Shown here: one piece after another, positions 45,629-56,726 of the stretch | How positions within the stretch are numbered: position 1 is the stretch's first letter | Layout of the letters: each line of letters starts with the position of its first letter | From: Dryomyza anilis | Taxonomy: Eukaryota > Arthropoda > Insecta > Diptera > Dryomyzidae | Reading direction: 5' to 3' | Assembly: GCA_951804985.1 (NCBI GenBank) | Contig: OX638133.1 | Coordinates: 30,219,963-30,283,962 of the forward strand | DNA: 64,000 nt | Notes under the pieces: generated by a model | Database searches by the model: none | What the model saw: the letters and a program-made list of their open reading frames with translations, nothing else | Told to the model about the DNA's origin: nothing | Program-made: the position numbers and the translations under genes

Positions 45629-48600
45629 ATGGCATTTGCGACAGAAACAGGATGTTGTAATAGTAGCTTACAGCGCAGTGCCAAATTAACGGGCTTTTTA
45701 ATGATATTTTTATCGCTAATCTACGTTGGAGTAACGGTATCACGTAAGTATTAATGACAAGATGGTTTTTTTTTTCTTTAATTCAAAATTTATCAAGTGC
45801 ATTTAATAAAGAGGGTCTACCATTTTAAAATTCAAAAATGTATTCTTTGTGGTACCTTTTTCACAATGTCCAACTAATGTGTGGAATGCCTAAAATTCTT
45901 TGGTGATCTATTGGAAATGACTACAGTGAGCTCACTATAGAACCATAAGCGTACTACAGAACCAGTCATACCATAGAATCATGCATACTTTCGCATTTCA
46001 AAAACTAAAACTATCAAGATTTGAATTTAGTCATTTCTTCGTAACTAAGAATTCAGGTTTTTTATAACTATTTAAGTCTCCAGAAGTCTGCAGAAAGACC
46101 GTCCGAAATCACAAACAAACTTAACAAAAGTAGTCAATTATTTTAAATTATATTTTAAAACTAAAAATTGATTTATAAAAAAAATATGTTTGTGGACTTC
46201 ACAATTTCCCGGTATCTGCTGGTATTACTATAAAAACAAAACAAATATATGGTTATCTACATCAATTATATATAAAGGGTTTTTTAACAGTGACGCTACA
46301 AAAGTAGAGCGACAGGGACAGCAAACGACGCCATATTTCTTGCCGCTCTTTCATGATGGAAAGATATACGAATTCGAATTTCGGTAGTAAATTTTAATAA
46401 TTTCGACTAGTTGTTGGCTCGTATATCTTTCCATCATGAAATGGCAAACCTTACTGAAGAGAAATGTCAAAAGAGCGGCAAGAAACATGGCGTCGTTTGC
46501 TGTCCTTGTCGCTCTACTTTTGTAGCGTCCCGATTGAAAAAAAAAATTGTAGCGCTCTTATTGAAAAACCCTTTAATTCACGATTGCTGAATTTGAATGT
46601 ATACTCAGTTTTTTTTGTTTGTATCACTTAACGTTTTTAAGAAAATTACTTTCGAAATTGTAGGCCCTTTTCAACCACTTTTTAGAATTCAAATTAAAAA
46701 TACAGACCTTTACACAACTAGTTTTCTAAAAAACTGTAAACGCAATTTTTCTTTCAATTGTCAATACTAATTACAATATTAAAAAAATACTGTTATTGCG
46801 ATAGATGACTTTAAAAATATAAATTTGTATAGACTATTTTTTTTAGTATTTGGTGCAGAAAAGCTGTTAAAATTTATGCATTTTCAAGTTATAAAATTTA
46901 AAATTAATTACAAGGTCAAAAATATTAAAAAAAATTGTATAATTATTTGGTGGCATATAAAACACTAATCTCTGCCTTAAATATACAGGGTGTTTTGTTA
47001 AACGATGTTAAACATTCATAAGGTCATGTTTCAAAAAATAAGAAAATGTATATTAAAAAAATGTCTAATTTTGCACCCAGTTTAAATTACAGACTGTTTA
47101 AGAAATACTGAAATTCTGACAACTTAGTCAAGAAAATTGGTTATAAAGTACAGGGTTTTTCAATAAGAGCGCTACAAAAGTTTTTTTCAAGGGTTTTTCA
47201 ACAGGGACGCTACAAAAGTAGAGCGACAGGGAGAGCAAACGACGCCATATATCTTGCCGCTCTTTTGACATTTCTCTTCAGTAAGGTTTGCCATTTCATG
47301 ATGGAAAGATATACGAATTCGAATTTCGGTAGTTGTTGACTCGTTGTTGGCTCGACCATAAATAATTTATTTTCCGCTTTTTAAATATACTTTCCATACA
47401 TAGTTCACACCCATTTTCGCCATCTTGCTACCGTTTTAAAATGTGTCGATAACTTCTCATAAATATCCAAAAAACATAATTAACATAAAAAGAAATTGAA
47501 CTCGATGAATAAAAATATCAATGGTTTAATACAAAATGTCAATTTTATTATTTTTTAAAATAATTCTGATCAATTTGTCTATAAATTGAATATAATATAA
47601 TTCGACTAAGATATAAACCCCTGTATGTCGTTGGGTGTTCCAGATACCCCCCATCTTTGTAACATTATTGTTCATGAAATGAACCAAGGAATCAGTGCAC
47701 AAAAGATTTGCATCCATGTATATATAAAACTATATATTACTTATAATCTTCCTAGGCATATCTACAAACTTAGCAGTAAAAACGTTAATAAAAAAAAATT
47801 AAATTAAATTTAAAATTAAAAATTTAAATTATTTGTACGTGTATTCGCCTTTAAGTATCATATAATACCAATATCTTTTAACTACCAAAATGTACATTTC
47901 ACGGTTTAAAAATTGAATTACATTAAAATATGCCACGTGTTCAATTTCTTTTCATGTTAATTATGTTTATTGGATATTTGAGAGCAGTTATCGACACATT
48001 TTAAATCGGTAGCAAGATGGCGAAAATAAGTGTGAACTATCTATGAAAAGTATATATAAAAAGCGAAAACTAAATTATGTATGGTCGGATAACAATTTTG
48101 ATAATTCCATTGCAATCTGTAGTGATTTATGTTCAAGATTCCAAAAATCCAACCAAACACACAAAAGTTCTTCAACTTTAATCAGACCTACCTACTAACG
48201 ATTTAAATGGGCTAAAAACAGAAAATTGCTATGCGCGACCTCTAAAAGATTTTCGATTTGACCAATATTTTTTGTGAATTACTTTTTTAACGTGCTTAAA
48301 CTTTTTATAGGGGGGGTCCCGTGGGAATTTCAAAAAATCATATTTTTGAACAACTCTACTGTACATATTACATTTAGTTTTAACCTTTTAACCGTCCACG
48401 TTTTTCGATTTTTGGGATCTTCGATGGGGGACGAGTGAAAACGTTAAATTTTGAATTTTGATTAAAAGGGACGTGGTAGTTTATTTTCGTCAGATGGTCG
48501 GTGGGTAAACTTCAATTCTATCAAATTTTGATACATTTTGAATTTTCAATGAATTATAGTATTTAATTTCATTATTGCAATATTACTAATTGGAATATTT

Positions 48601-50874
48601 TACATATAGGTGGCGAAACACCAGGTTTAATGGAAAACATTAACTTGTCGATTTTAGCTGGGGTTAACTTTTTACTCTTGCTGGGAGCTACTTGTGTAAG
48701 TATTTAAATTATTTTAAATTATTAATGTAAATAATTGTTCTAATGCAATTTATCGCTTAATGAGATAGTACAATAATCACTCAGATGCTGACATATTGAA
48801 ATTTTACTAATTAATTTATCAGTAATATACATTCTCCATTTATTTAAATTTCATCAATATGTAGTAAAATAATACATATGCATTTATTTTAATTTAGAAA
48901 GAATTATGTAGAAAAGTTACTACAAATGAATTTATTTTGATTACAACTCAGATAAAATATACGGCAGGTAACAGGCGGCCAACAGGCAAGCAGCTGTGTT
49001 TAGCTTTCAAGCTGTAAATCAACAGATTTTCGGAAGCTTTTCGGAAGCTTTTCGGCAGCTTTTTTGTATCAAAACCTGCCCTTAAAAAAAAACGACCGAC
49101 TAAAAACCAAGGAAGGGCTATAGGAAGGTGAAGGAATGTAGAGGCAGATATATAGGATGTAAAGGCAGATCAAGGCAGCTTACCTTCCACCTGCTTGTTC
49201 CAAACATTTGATTAAACAAAAAAGAATCGTGTGTAGTTTTTTATTTTTAATAGGGCTGTACGATTAATCGTTTTACCGGAAATTCTGATTATTCACAATC
49301 ACGATTAATCAATTATTTGATTAATCGAATTTTTCAATTAACCGAAAATACGATTAATCGGTTAATTATAACTTTCAATTAATCCAAATTCAAATAATTT
49401 TTATTTGAGAACATAAAAATTGCTGTCTACAAAAATATACAAACAAAAATTTAGTTTTCTATTCAAAAAAAAAAATTAATTTAATATACAAATGCCAAAT
49501 TAGATGCGTAGCAAGTAGAATGTCTTTATTTATACTCATGCCAAAAACAATTAATCGTATTTCAATTATTCATATATCTGATTAACCGATTAATCGTTAT
49601 CTTGATTAATCAAAAAATCTCATTAACCGATTTAGATAAATCAAAAATTCGATTATTCGAATAATTGATTAATCGTGATTACGATTAATCAGACATTCCA
49701 GTAAAACGATTAATCACACAGCCCTAATTTTTAGCAATTATTTAAATCACTTAAAAATGTCAATCATAGAAAAAAAAATTCAATGTGATGATTTTATTCA
49801 TAAATATTATGAATTTTTATCAACAACTACCAGATGAATCATATGGAAGATTTCATTCAATGAAAAAAAAAACCTTTGTCAAAAATAAAAATATTGTAAA
49901 ACAAAAAATCGTGATAAATTTAATTTTGATTGAATTGTTTGAAATAAAGAAAAAGTCTGTCGACAACAATCTACTGTTGTATTCTTAAACTCTGCCGTAC
50001 CCTGCTATTCTAACTGCCTTCCAAATATTCTGCCGAAAACCTGTCTATTTCAAATAGAATACCGAAAACATTTAATAAATCTATAGAGACACGTACATGT
50101 CTTTGGCTTTGTCTTTGTCTTTGCCTTCAATGCCTTTCCGTTGGCTTGGATTTCGTTTGTAACGGCTCAAATTTGCAGTACGTACGTTAAAGACTTTTAA
50201 ATATATTAATAAAATACAGACATTTTTTTGAGAAAACAAATTGACTACAGTTTCTGTAAATATATTTAGAAAACGAGATTTTAATACATTATGTAGTAAA
50301 ATAAATAGAAATGCACTTAAATGCAAACAAATGTATTAGAACGATATTTTTTTCAAAACGAACACGAAAAATAAAACAGAAATGTAAAATTTTTACTACA
50401 TTATGTAATATCTATAAAAAACTATTACTACAAAAGATTAATTCTTTAGTTTTACTACAACAACGAGTGTGTTAACAAATATTTAAATAAAAATACATTT
50501 TTCTTGACAGGAATCCAAGGGGCTACTGGTGCCCTGGCTCATACATTCGGCGCTGGTGAACGTGGCCTCCCTAGCCATTATCGTCTGCCTGCAGTTGGAG
50601 TTGAGCGCTCTGCAGGAATTTGCCAGCACCAAATATCAATTAATAGGGGCTTTCGTTGTCGTTATAAGTAAGTTAAAAAAGATATGAAAGGCTGCCTTTT
50701 TTCTAATTTCATTTTTAATTTTTCACCTTAGTCTTGAACACCTACTTCTTTCGCTATGTATACTCCTATTTTGTGTCACTAAAAAATCCTGTGATTGTCC
50801 CGGAACAACAGCCGCTCACGCAGGCCAAGCTACATCCTTTGGTAAAACCCTTTTGCCAGAAGTTGAATAGTTGA
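45629..50874 (+). CDS. Small four-membrane-segment protein, family member 3 (short tail)
   Basis: Exons: 45629-45743, 48610-48695, 50511-50667 and 50732-50874; introns of 2866, 1814 or so and 64 bp, GT..AG, phases 1, 0, 1. The product is 166 aa. It starts MAFATETGCCNSSLQRSAKL with the Cys pair that member 1 has. Four hydrophobic segments occupy the same positions as in member 2. After segment 4 the tyrosine of EYQPL is replaced (EQQPL), and the lysine-rich tail is absent: the frame runs into LHPLVKPFCQKLNS and stops. All splice sites and frames are open, so it looks functional. Exons 1-3 have kept exact lengths while introns filled with mobile elements, which suggests selection on the protein. 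It may have a different partner or location from member 2; function unknown. Confidence 0.88.
46274..46574. mobile_element. Foldback/MITE family F, copy 3, in intron 1 of member 3
   Basis: Left arm from AAAGGGTTTTTTAACAGTGA, with an internal deletion around 46347-46352, a spacer near 46395, and a full right arm ending GAAAAACCCTTTA. It is absent from the paralogous intron of member 2. Confidence 0.9.
47151..47352. mobile_element. Foldback/MITE family F, copy 4, left arm only
   Basis: It begins CAGGGTTTTTCAATAAGAGC and follows the family to GTTGTTGGCTCG, just past the spacer, where the next element begins. The right arm is missing. Confidence 0.88.
47353..48088. mobile_element. Element with ~150-bp inverted terminal repeats
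   Basis: The left arm starts ACCATAAATAATTTATTTTC and runs to about 47503 through TTCGCCATCTTGCTACCG. The right arm (about 47940-48088) is its inverse with about 10% mismatches, ending CTAAATTATGTATGGTC. There is no coding capacity in the roughly 430-bp centre. Long arms and a small centre suggest a foldback- or Mutator-type MITE; the superfamily is not proven. Confidence 0.85.
49251..49726. mobile_element. hAT-like MITE rich in GATTAATCG palindromes
   Basis: The ends TAGGGCTGT and ACAGCCCTA are inverted, flanked by ATTTTTAA and ATTTTTAG (7 of 8 bases match, as for an aged 8-bp target duplication). Next to the ends, CGATTAATCGTTTTAC and GTAAAACGATTAATC are also inverse. The intron of the paralogue lacks it (near 42970). 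An 8-bp duplication and AGGGCTG ends fit the hAT superfamily. Confidence 0.82.
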
Positions 50875-50985
50875 ATGGTTGGATGGTTTTTCCATTTTTT
50901 TTGTGGTTACTTTTTGTGTTTTTCATCAACTACTTAATGTATTTTAGAGACTACGCGTTGAGTATATTTTTTAGCAATAAATCAA

Positions 50986-50991
50986 GGCATT
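50986..50991 (+). promoter_or_regulatory. Poly(A) signal of family member 3
   Basis: AATAAA lies about 110 bp after the stop, in the same context as in member 2. Confidence 0.75.
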
Positions 50992-51025
50992 AAGCGCTGT
51001 GCAAAACTTTAAGACTTTTTCTACA

Positions 51026-52060
51026 GCTGCTGTTGCTGCTGGTAAATGTTGGTGCTGCTATTGCTATTGCTGTTGCTACTTCAGGCATAAAAGCCGGGCT
51101 TAAATTAACTTTAGAAAAACGAGCGGCACAAGTGCTAAAACAAAAATAACGACAACGACAAAAAGCCAGGCGACAAATAGCCAAAGTTTATGTGTTGCCT
51201 GTACAACAACAAAAACTACAGCAGAAACTACAACAACACCAACGGTAGCAGTAGCAGTAGCAACGGCTGCGGCAGCAACATAAAAAGTGTTGCTGCCGTC
51301 GTTGTTCGGAACAAAAGTTTTGGCTACGTTGATGTTGCAGCAACTGCGAACATGTTGATGGAATACAATTAAATTTGTTGTTATTCTTGTTGTTGTTGTT
51401 ATTATTTTATGTTGCTGTTATTGTTTTATTGTTGTTGTCGTCGTTGTTATTCTTGCACAAAAACATTTGCATGAATAAATTGAGCACCGAAACTTTTGGC
51501 ACTATTGTTGCTGCCTGTTGTTGCAATAGCAATAGCACTGGCACCAACACCAGCAGCTGCACCTCATTGCAAGGCATTAACAACACCAGCAACGTCGCAG
51601 AGTCACCAACAACACCAACAACAACAACAGCAATAAGCGCAATAAGTGTCCTTTTGTTTTGCCCGCTGCACATTTTGTCGCCTGCAACTTGTTTGTGAGA
51701 AATTATAAACAATTTCCAGTGCACTTGACGGCAATTCTGAGCAACAACCGCACACCTAGAGCCAGACCCACACCTCTGCCCAAACCCCAAAACCAGTAGC
51801 AGTACCTCAAAAAAAACACCCAGAAGACACGTTGAAAGAAAGGTGCTGTATGCAAATTATGCATCCTTTGTGACCAACAATTTACACAATTTTAGTTGCT
51901 ACAAAACAACAACAACAACAACAACAACAATATAAACAAAAATAATAAAACAACGACAGCATCATCAACATTAACAGCAACAACATCAGCATCTACTTCA
52001 ACAACATCATCAGCAGGAATATATAACGAATACACAATGAAAAAATAAATTTCTTAAACT
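51026..52060. other. CAA/CAG-rich island
   Basis: Runs of CAA, CAG, GTT and GTTGTT occur on both strands, e.g. (AAC)n at about 51906-51932. Overlapping frames up to 127 codons read as poly-Asn/Ser/Thr or Leu/Val and show no domain. Such islands are common in fly regulatory and untranslated DNA; nothing here proves an exon. Confidence 0.45.
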
Positions 52061-52260
52061 GCAGAAGAATATAGATCATATGCAAAATACTGGTAAAATT
52101 TCAGTAAAATCTACTTAAACTAATGAAATGCAATATAATCAAATTTCTGTACCTAATATCAAGTAAATCAAATAAAATAAAAGAATTTAGAATTCCTAAT
52201 GTTAAGCAAGCAAATATCATGATGAAAAGAAAAAAAGTTTCTTGATTTAAAGCAGTTAAT

Positions 52261-52500
52261 ATCGTGATACACAGTTCTACAAGTGATGATTAACAATTGC
52301 TTGTTCTTGCATCTTGCTCATGTTCTTGCATTTTTTGCAAGAACAAGACCGAGAACATGATCGAGATTTTCTTGCAAGAGCAAGATAAGAAGTTCAAGAA
52401 CTAGAATAACTGCAAGAACAAGAGCAAGAACAAGTGCAAGAACAAGAGCAAGTGCAAGACCAACACTGCAAGAAAAGCAAGACTCTTGCGTTTATTTTTA
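52261..52500. repeat. CAAGAACAAG repeat patch
   Basis: Units of GCAAGAACAAGAGCAAGAAC type and the inverse TTCTTGCA occur over about 220 bp. The inverse motif also dominates the arrays at 28260-29820 and 31126-32690 and a short patch at 54985-55040. Confidence 0.75.
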
Positions 52501-53640
52501 TCATTTTAATGTATTTATTATGTTTTTAAGGTAATAATGAAATTCAAAAGAATTCATGATATTACTAAACAACAAGTAACAAAGCAAAGCGCGAAAATTA
52601 TTTATGAACGTGAACATTAATAAAGATTTGTGTTTTTATTTTTCTTGTTTGTCAAGGTTACAGAATATAAGCATCTTTAAAATAAGGTATGTGAAGCAAC
52701 TCAAACGATAAAATAGACAAAAAACAATGTTGTTTCTCTTTTCTTCGCTACGCTAGTTCGTTCGTCGATTGTGCATATGCACTGAAATTATTATTATTTA
52801 TTTTTTTTACTTTTATGCATAATTTTTTCGTTTATTGTAAAATCATGAACATAAGGGTGTCAGTTATTTGAAACTTTGTTAATTTTTTAGTATTCTCACA
52901 CCCTAGGATTGTTTATTAGGGACAAAAAATAAGATATGCATAATATTTTTAAATTTGAACAACGTGAACAGGTTTCGCAATGACATTCAATATTGTACTA
53001 GGAAGTACATTTCTACTATGAGTCGATATTTAGAATATTCGAAAACAATATTTCGAATTTATAAAACTACATTTGGCTAATATTGCTTTTTGTGTTTTTG
53101 TTTTTTTTTTTTCACAAATCTGCTGATACGTTTAAAAGTGCAACAACAACAAAATGCGAATAAAGCAGCTCCAAGTTTTTGATAGAATTTTTGGCGGGTC
53201 ATTTTTATACAACAAAGAAAACTCGTTGTTGGTGTTGCCAACTGAATGACTAACTAGATACATACATGTAGTGTGGACCAATGCTACTGTTTGTTGTCAT
53301 GCGTCTGTGTGTTGTCATGCGTCTGTCTGTTGTCATGCGTATGTCTGTTGTTATGCGTCCGTCTGTTATCATGCGTCTGGTTGTTGCCGTGCGATGATAC
53401 AGGGTAGCAACGAAAAGTTGTCGTGGAAAAAGTGTGTATATACGCATAGTAATTCGTTATTGTTGTATTCTCTCTGCTTTCTGTTAGTGTTCGCTTTGTA
53501 GCGTTTGAGTTTATGTTCGCAAAGATTAATGTTACACTGCAATATATTGTTTGTGTTCTCTTGACATACGGTAACGTTACAAATCTCTGACGAAAACAGA
53601 AATATGCCTATACGAAATATTCCTTATATTTATTATATAC
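52501..53640. other. Non-coding stretch with a short tandem repeat
   Basis: No gene is supported. An 18-bp tandem repeat is listed separately at 53293-53395. A CGCTACGCTAGT string near 52748 echoes one near 36944. Confidence 0.4.
53293..53395. repeat. Tandem repeat, 18-bp unit, about 6 copies
   Basis: The unit GTTGTCATGCGTCTGTCT is repeated with a few substitutions. Because 18 is a multiple of 3 the frame stays open and reads as a Cys-rich repeat, but no gene signals surround it. Confidence 0.9.
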
Positions 53641-54238
53641 GCCCAATAAACTTAGTTTCGATTGTACATAATTTCGATAACGTTTCGAATTCGTAACGAT
53701 ATCGTTAAATTTCTATAGAATCAGTATTGAATTATTTGTCAAAAAAAAAGATGTTCAATGAAACAATATAATAAATATAATAAAATTGGAAGAAATTTCG
53801 CCACTCTTAAAAACATTTAAAATTTAGTAAGTATGAAATATTTTTTTGCTGGATCTAGACTAATTTTTTATCCCAAACTAGGTAAACAATTTTAATGTTG
53901 TGGATGCTATGGAATGCTTGGTGACAGCTCCATGAAAGATAATTTCAAGACAAATTAATTTAAATAGTATCGAAATTGAATAAGCTTTTCGTATACGCGT
54001 CGATATCGAAATTGAATAATTTTTCGAATTCTTTTCGATATCGAGATAGACTAAATTTTCAAATTCGTTTCGATATCGAGAATTCATACAATATCGATAT
54101 CGTTAACGATAGAGCCATTTTTATCGAGAACGCTATCATTCTCGAATCGTTTACAATAGTCGAAATCGATAACAATGTTCGTTCAAACGATATTGTTTCG
54201 AATTCGTTTCGATATTGTTTGGTACGCTAGGAATATAT
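53641..54238. other. Stretch rich in GATATCGA/ATCGATA motifs
   Basis: Strings such as TTTCGATATCGA, AATATCGATATCGTT and TTCGAATTCG recur on both strands from 53660 to 54235. It may be an eroded inverted-repeat element; borders cannot be fixed. Confidence 0.4.
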
Positions 54239-54420
54239 CGTCGTTGTAGAACGAAAAGTCACCAAATACAATTTAATGAAAAACTTAATTTTCGAGTTGG
54301 TTATTTAATATTAAAAAAGTAATTGATACATTTTTGATGATGAAAAACCAACTAATAGATAAACATTTTCTTATCATGTAGTAAAAAAAATTGAGATCAT
54401 CGATTAAAAATTGACAGATT
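54239..54420. mobile_element. Broken copy of the TCGTCGTTGTAG MITE
   Basis: It starts TCGTCGTTGTAGAACGAAAA like the element at 45213-45462, then follows that element's other arm (AAAAACTTAATTTTCGAGTT). The second terminus is missing. Confidence 0.75.
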
Positions 54421-54552
54421 CACTATTTTATGTTGCACCAATAAAGAGTTATGGCAAAAAAACGAAAAGATTCATCCTTTTGGCATGACAAGATTTTCAA
54501 TTTTTCCAAATTCTACGTTTTTTTTTGCTAGAAATATTTAATGGTGCAAGAT

Positions 54553-54742
54553 AAAATAGTGGTGTAAAGGTATAAATTGTTTGATTTTAAAGCACCTATC
54601 GATTGGCATCATTATTAAAAAAAAAAATAGCCAAACATTTTGCTTGAAAAAGATAAAAATTTTAAAAAATATTTTAAAATAATGATGATGGTCGATAGGT
54701 GCTTTAAAAACAAACAATTAATGCCTTTACACCACTATTTTT
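54553..54742. repeat. Inverted repeat with ~65-bp arms
   Basis: AAATAGTGGTGTAAAGG through AAGCACCTATCGAT is mirrored at about 54678-54742 (ATCGACCTATC-type inverse: GGTCGATAGGTGCTTTAAAA, then CCTTTACACCACTATTT), with about 60 bp between. On both sides lies a CAATAAA(A/G)AGTTATG..CCTTTTGGCATGA block, itself repeated directly. Probably a non-autonomous transposon. Confidence 0.65.
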
Positions 54743-55080
54743 TTTTATACCAATAAAAAGTTATGATAAAAAAACTAAGAGATTCGCCCTTTTGGCATGA
54801 AAACATTTTAAATTTTTCGTATTCACCCTTTTGGTTTTGTCTTTTGTGGCTAGAAATATTCAACTAAACCACACACGATATACTTGAGAAAAAACTACAC
54901 TCAAAAAGGTAAAAAAACGCAAATGTTAAAAATTACACATTCGCCCCTTTGGCATAATAGTGACAATACGTATTTATACAGGAGCAAGACTTAGTGTGCA
55001 AGAACAAAAGCAAGATTACCATTTCATGCCTTGCTTTTGCAAATGATCATCACTAAGTTTTACAAAATTCTTGCTGCGTA

Positions 55081-55700
55081 CTTAGAATCGACATTTTGCA
55101 AAAAAAAAAAAATCGTTTCAAAATAGCAACAAAAATTACAAAAATTTGTTGGTGTTGGTGAATAAAAAAAAATATAATGCCATTTGCCAATTTTTGATGA
55201 AATTGTCAACCAATTACTAAAATGTTAAAATTTAGTTGTTGAGTTTTTATTTTATTATAAATAATTCTTGCTGTGTAGAAACCACAACAACAACAATAAT
55301 AATAACATCAACAGCAACAACATCATCATCATCATCACCGGCAACATCCAAGTGTTGCCACATAAAAGACAAAAACCCAAAGACAACAAAAACCAAGACC
55401 AACAAACACCTCTTAAGCATGCCCGCGGTTGGGCGGTTGTGCAGCTACTTCCGGTCCAAGCCCAAATGGCAACGTAACAGTTGCAGGCTAATTCCGGCCA
55501 ACAAAAGGCGCTACCATGTATTTTTAGCCAAAGTTGAATTGTTGCAGAGTTATTTAAAGACGAAACGAATGAAAGGAAGGAAGGAAATAAGTTAGAAATA
55601 TAGCAAAGGATAAGTTTGGCAGCAGCAAGTACAGCAACAGTAATGTGTTGTTGTATTTGTTCTTGAACGCACATGCGGTAAAGCCCTTAGGGCCCTAAAA
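55081..55700. other. CAA/ATC-rich island
   Basis: Runs of CAA, AAT and ATC at 55285-55340 are followed by a more complex stretch to about 55530. Overlapping frames of 119 (plus) and 139 (minus) codons exist; neither has a recognisable domain and both owe their length to the triplet run. Confidence 0.4.
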
Positions 55701-56300
55701 TAGTTTATGTTGCTGACACTGTTGCTATTGCTACAGCTACTGTTTTCTTTTTTTGTATTTAAAATTCCAATTTCTTGATTGCTTCAACATAGAATTTGAA
55801 CGCAAAACAACATTTGCTGGGATTTAGGTTTATATGTAAGAGCAGCAGCAACAGCAACACAACACAGCACAAGTTGGCAACAATGTTCTAAATTCTAAAT
55901 ACAAAATTTCTCTATTAATTATGCAACATAAAGTAAAACTTTTCAAATTAAGTAACGCATAACTTACAAGTGCTGCCACGTGCCTGAGCAGGTTGTTCGT
56001 TTATTTGAGTTTGTTTTTATAAATAGAGTGAATATTATAGGTGAGCTGTAAATTTACACATATCTTTTTGGGTAGGCTTTCTTTTAACAATTATCAGTAA
56101 GTTGTTGTTTAAAAAAAAATCATTTACTTGTTTTTTTTTTAAGTTTAATTATTAAATAATTCAAAATAATCATGTATATAAGGAGAATGATATCCAATAA
56201 CCTTATTTAACTCACATTCAATCTACGACAGGGCAGATCTGTATTATCGCCATGACCAAATTATTAGTCTTTAAATGATCTGGTTATAACAAGAACAAGA
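55701..56300. other. Non-coding stretch
   Basis: A CAGCAGCAACAGCAACA patch lies at about 55840-55860; nothing else is recognisable. Confidence 0.4.
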
Positions 56301-56726
56301 ATAACCAGTTGGGAAGGTTAGATCACATGGGAAATTTTAAAGTAGGTGTTATTATGATAGTTAGGATTATCAAAATTATGGTCGGTCTAAGCCAATACCC
56401 TACACACATGTGTGGTTACCATTCAAAGTGGTATATAGGTCACCAGGGTATACGAATCCTGAAAATAACTACAAACTTCCAATCGCTGAAAAAATTCCAT
56501 TCATTTGATACCCATATTTACAAAAGGGTAGGTGTACCGAATTTCGATTTATTTTTTGGGAACCACAAATCGTTTCGCGGGAAAAAAATATATATTTCTA
56601 AATCGACTCAGGAAGTCATGCTGATCAAGAATATATATACTTTTCCATATCGGAGATGCTTCCTTCACAGTGTTACAAACGGCGTACCAAACTGAATATA
56701 CCCTTTCATTCTTAGTGTATAAAAAT
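56301..56726 (-). repeat. Dispersed TATACCCTACAC repeat, copy 3
   Basis: On the minus strand it matches the outer parts of the copy at 21686-22566, from GGTACGCCGTTTGTAACAC to TTATCTAACC-like sequence. It lacks the SINE, which shows that the SINE is a later insertion in copy 2. The 128-codon plus-strand frame here is a by-product. Confidence 0.8.

Larger units (their letters stand above)
44999..51025 (+). repeat. Tandem gene duplication, right unit
   Basis: This is the partner of 40366-44990. It is longer because of insertions at 45213-45462, 46274-46574, 47151-48088 and 49251-49726 that the left unit lacks. Confidence 0.9.

Noticed and set aside
38179..50874. A novel multi-gene defence or biosynthetic system
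   Set aside because: The only supported genes are three related membrane proteins; no enzymes, nucleases or partner genes are visible.
51407..51790. 127-codon minus-strand frame
   Set aside because: Val/Leu/Gln-rich translation of CAA/GTT repeats, with no domain.
53271..53501. Cys-rich repeat protein
   Set aside because: An 18-bp tandem DNA repeat keeps one frame open by arithmetic; no signal peptide or splice context was found.
55255..55674. 139-codon minus-strand frame with a poly-Met/Leu stretch
   Set aside because: Its length depends on a CAA/ATC triplet run and another long frame overlaps it on the plus strand.
56309..56695. 128-codon plus-strand frame
   Set aside because: It lies entirely within a dispersed repeat whose other copies have no open frame.
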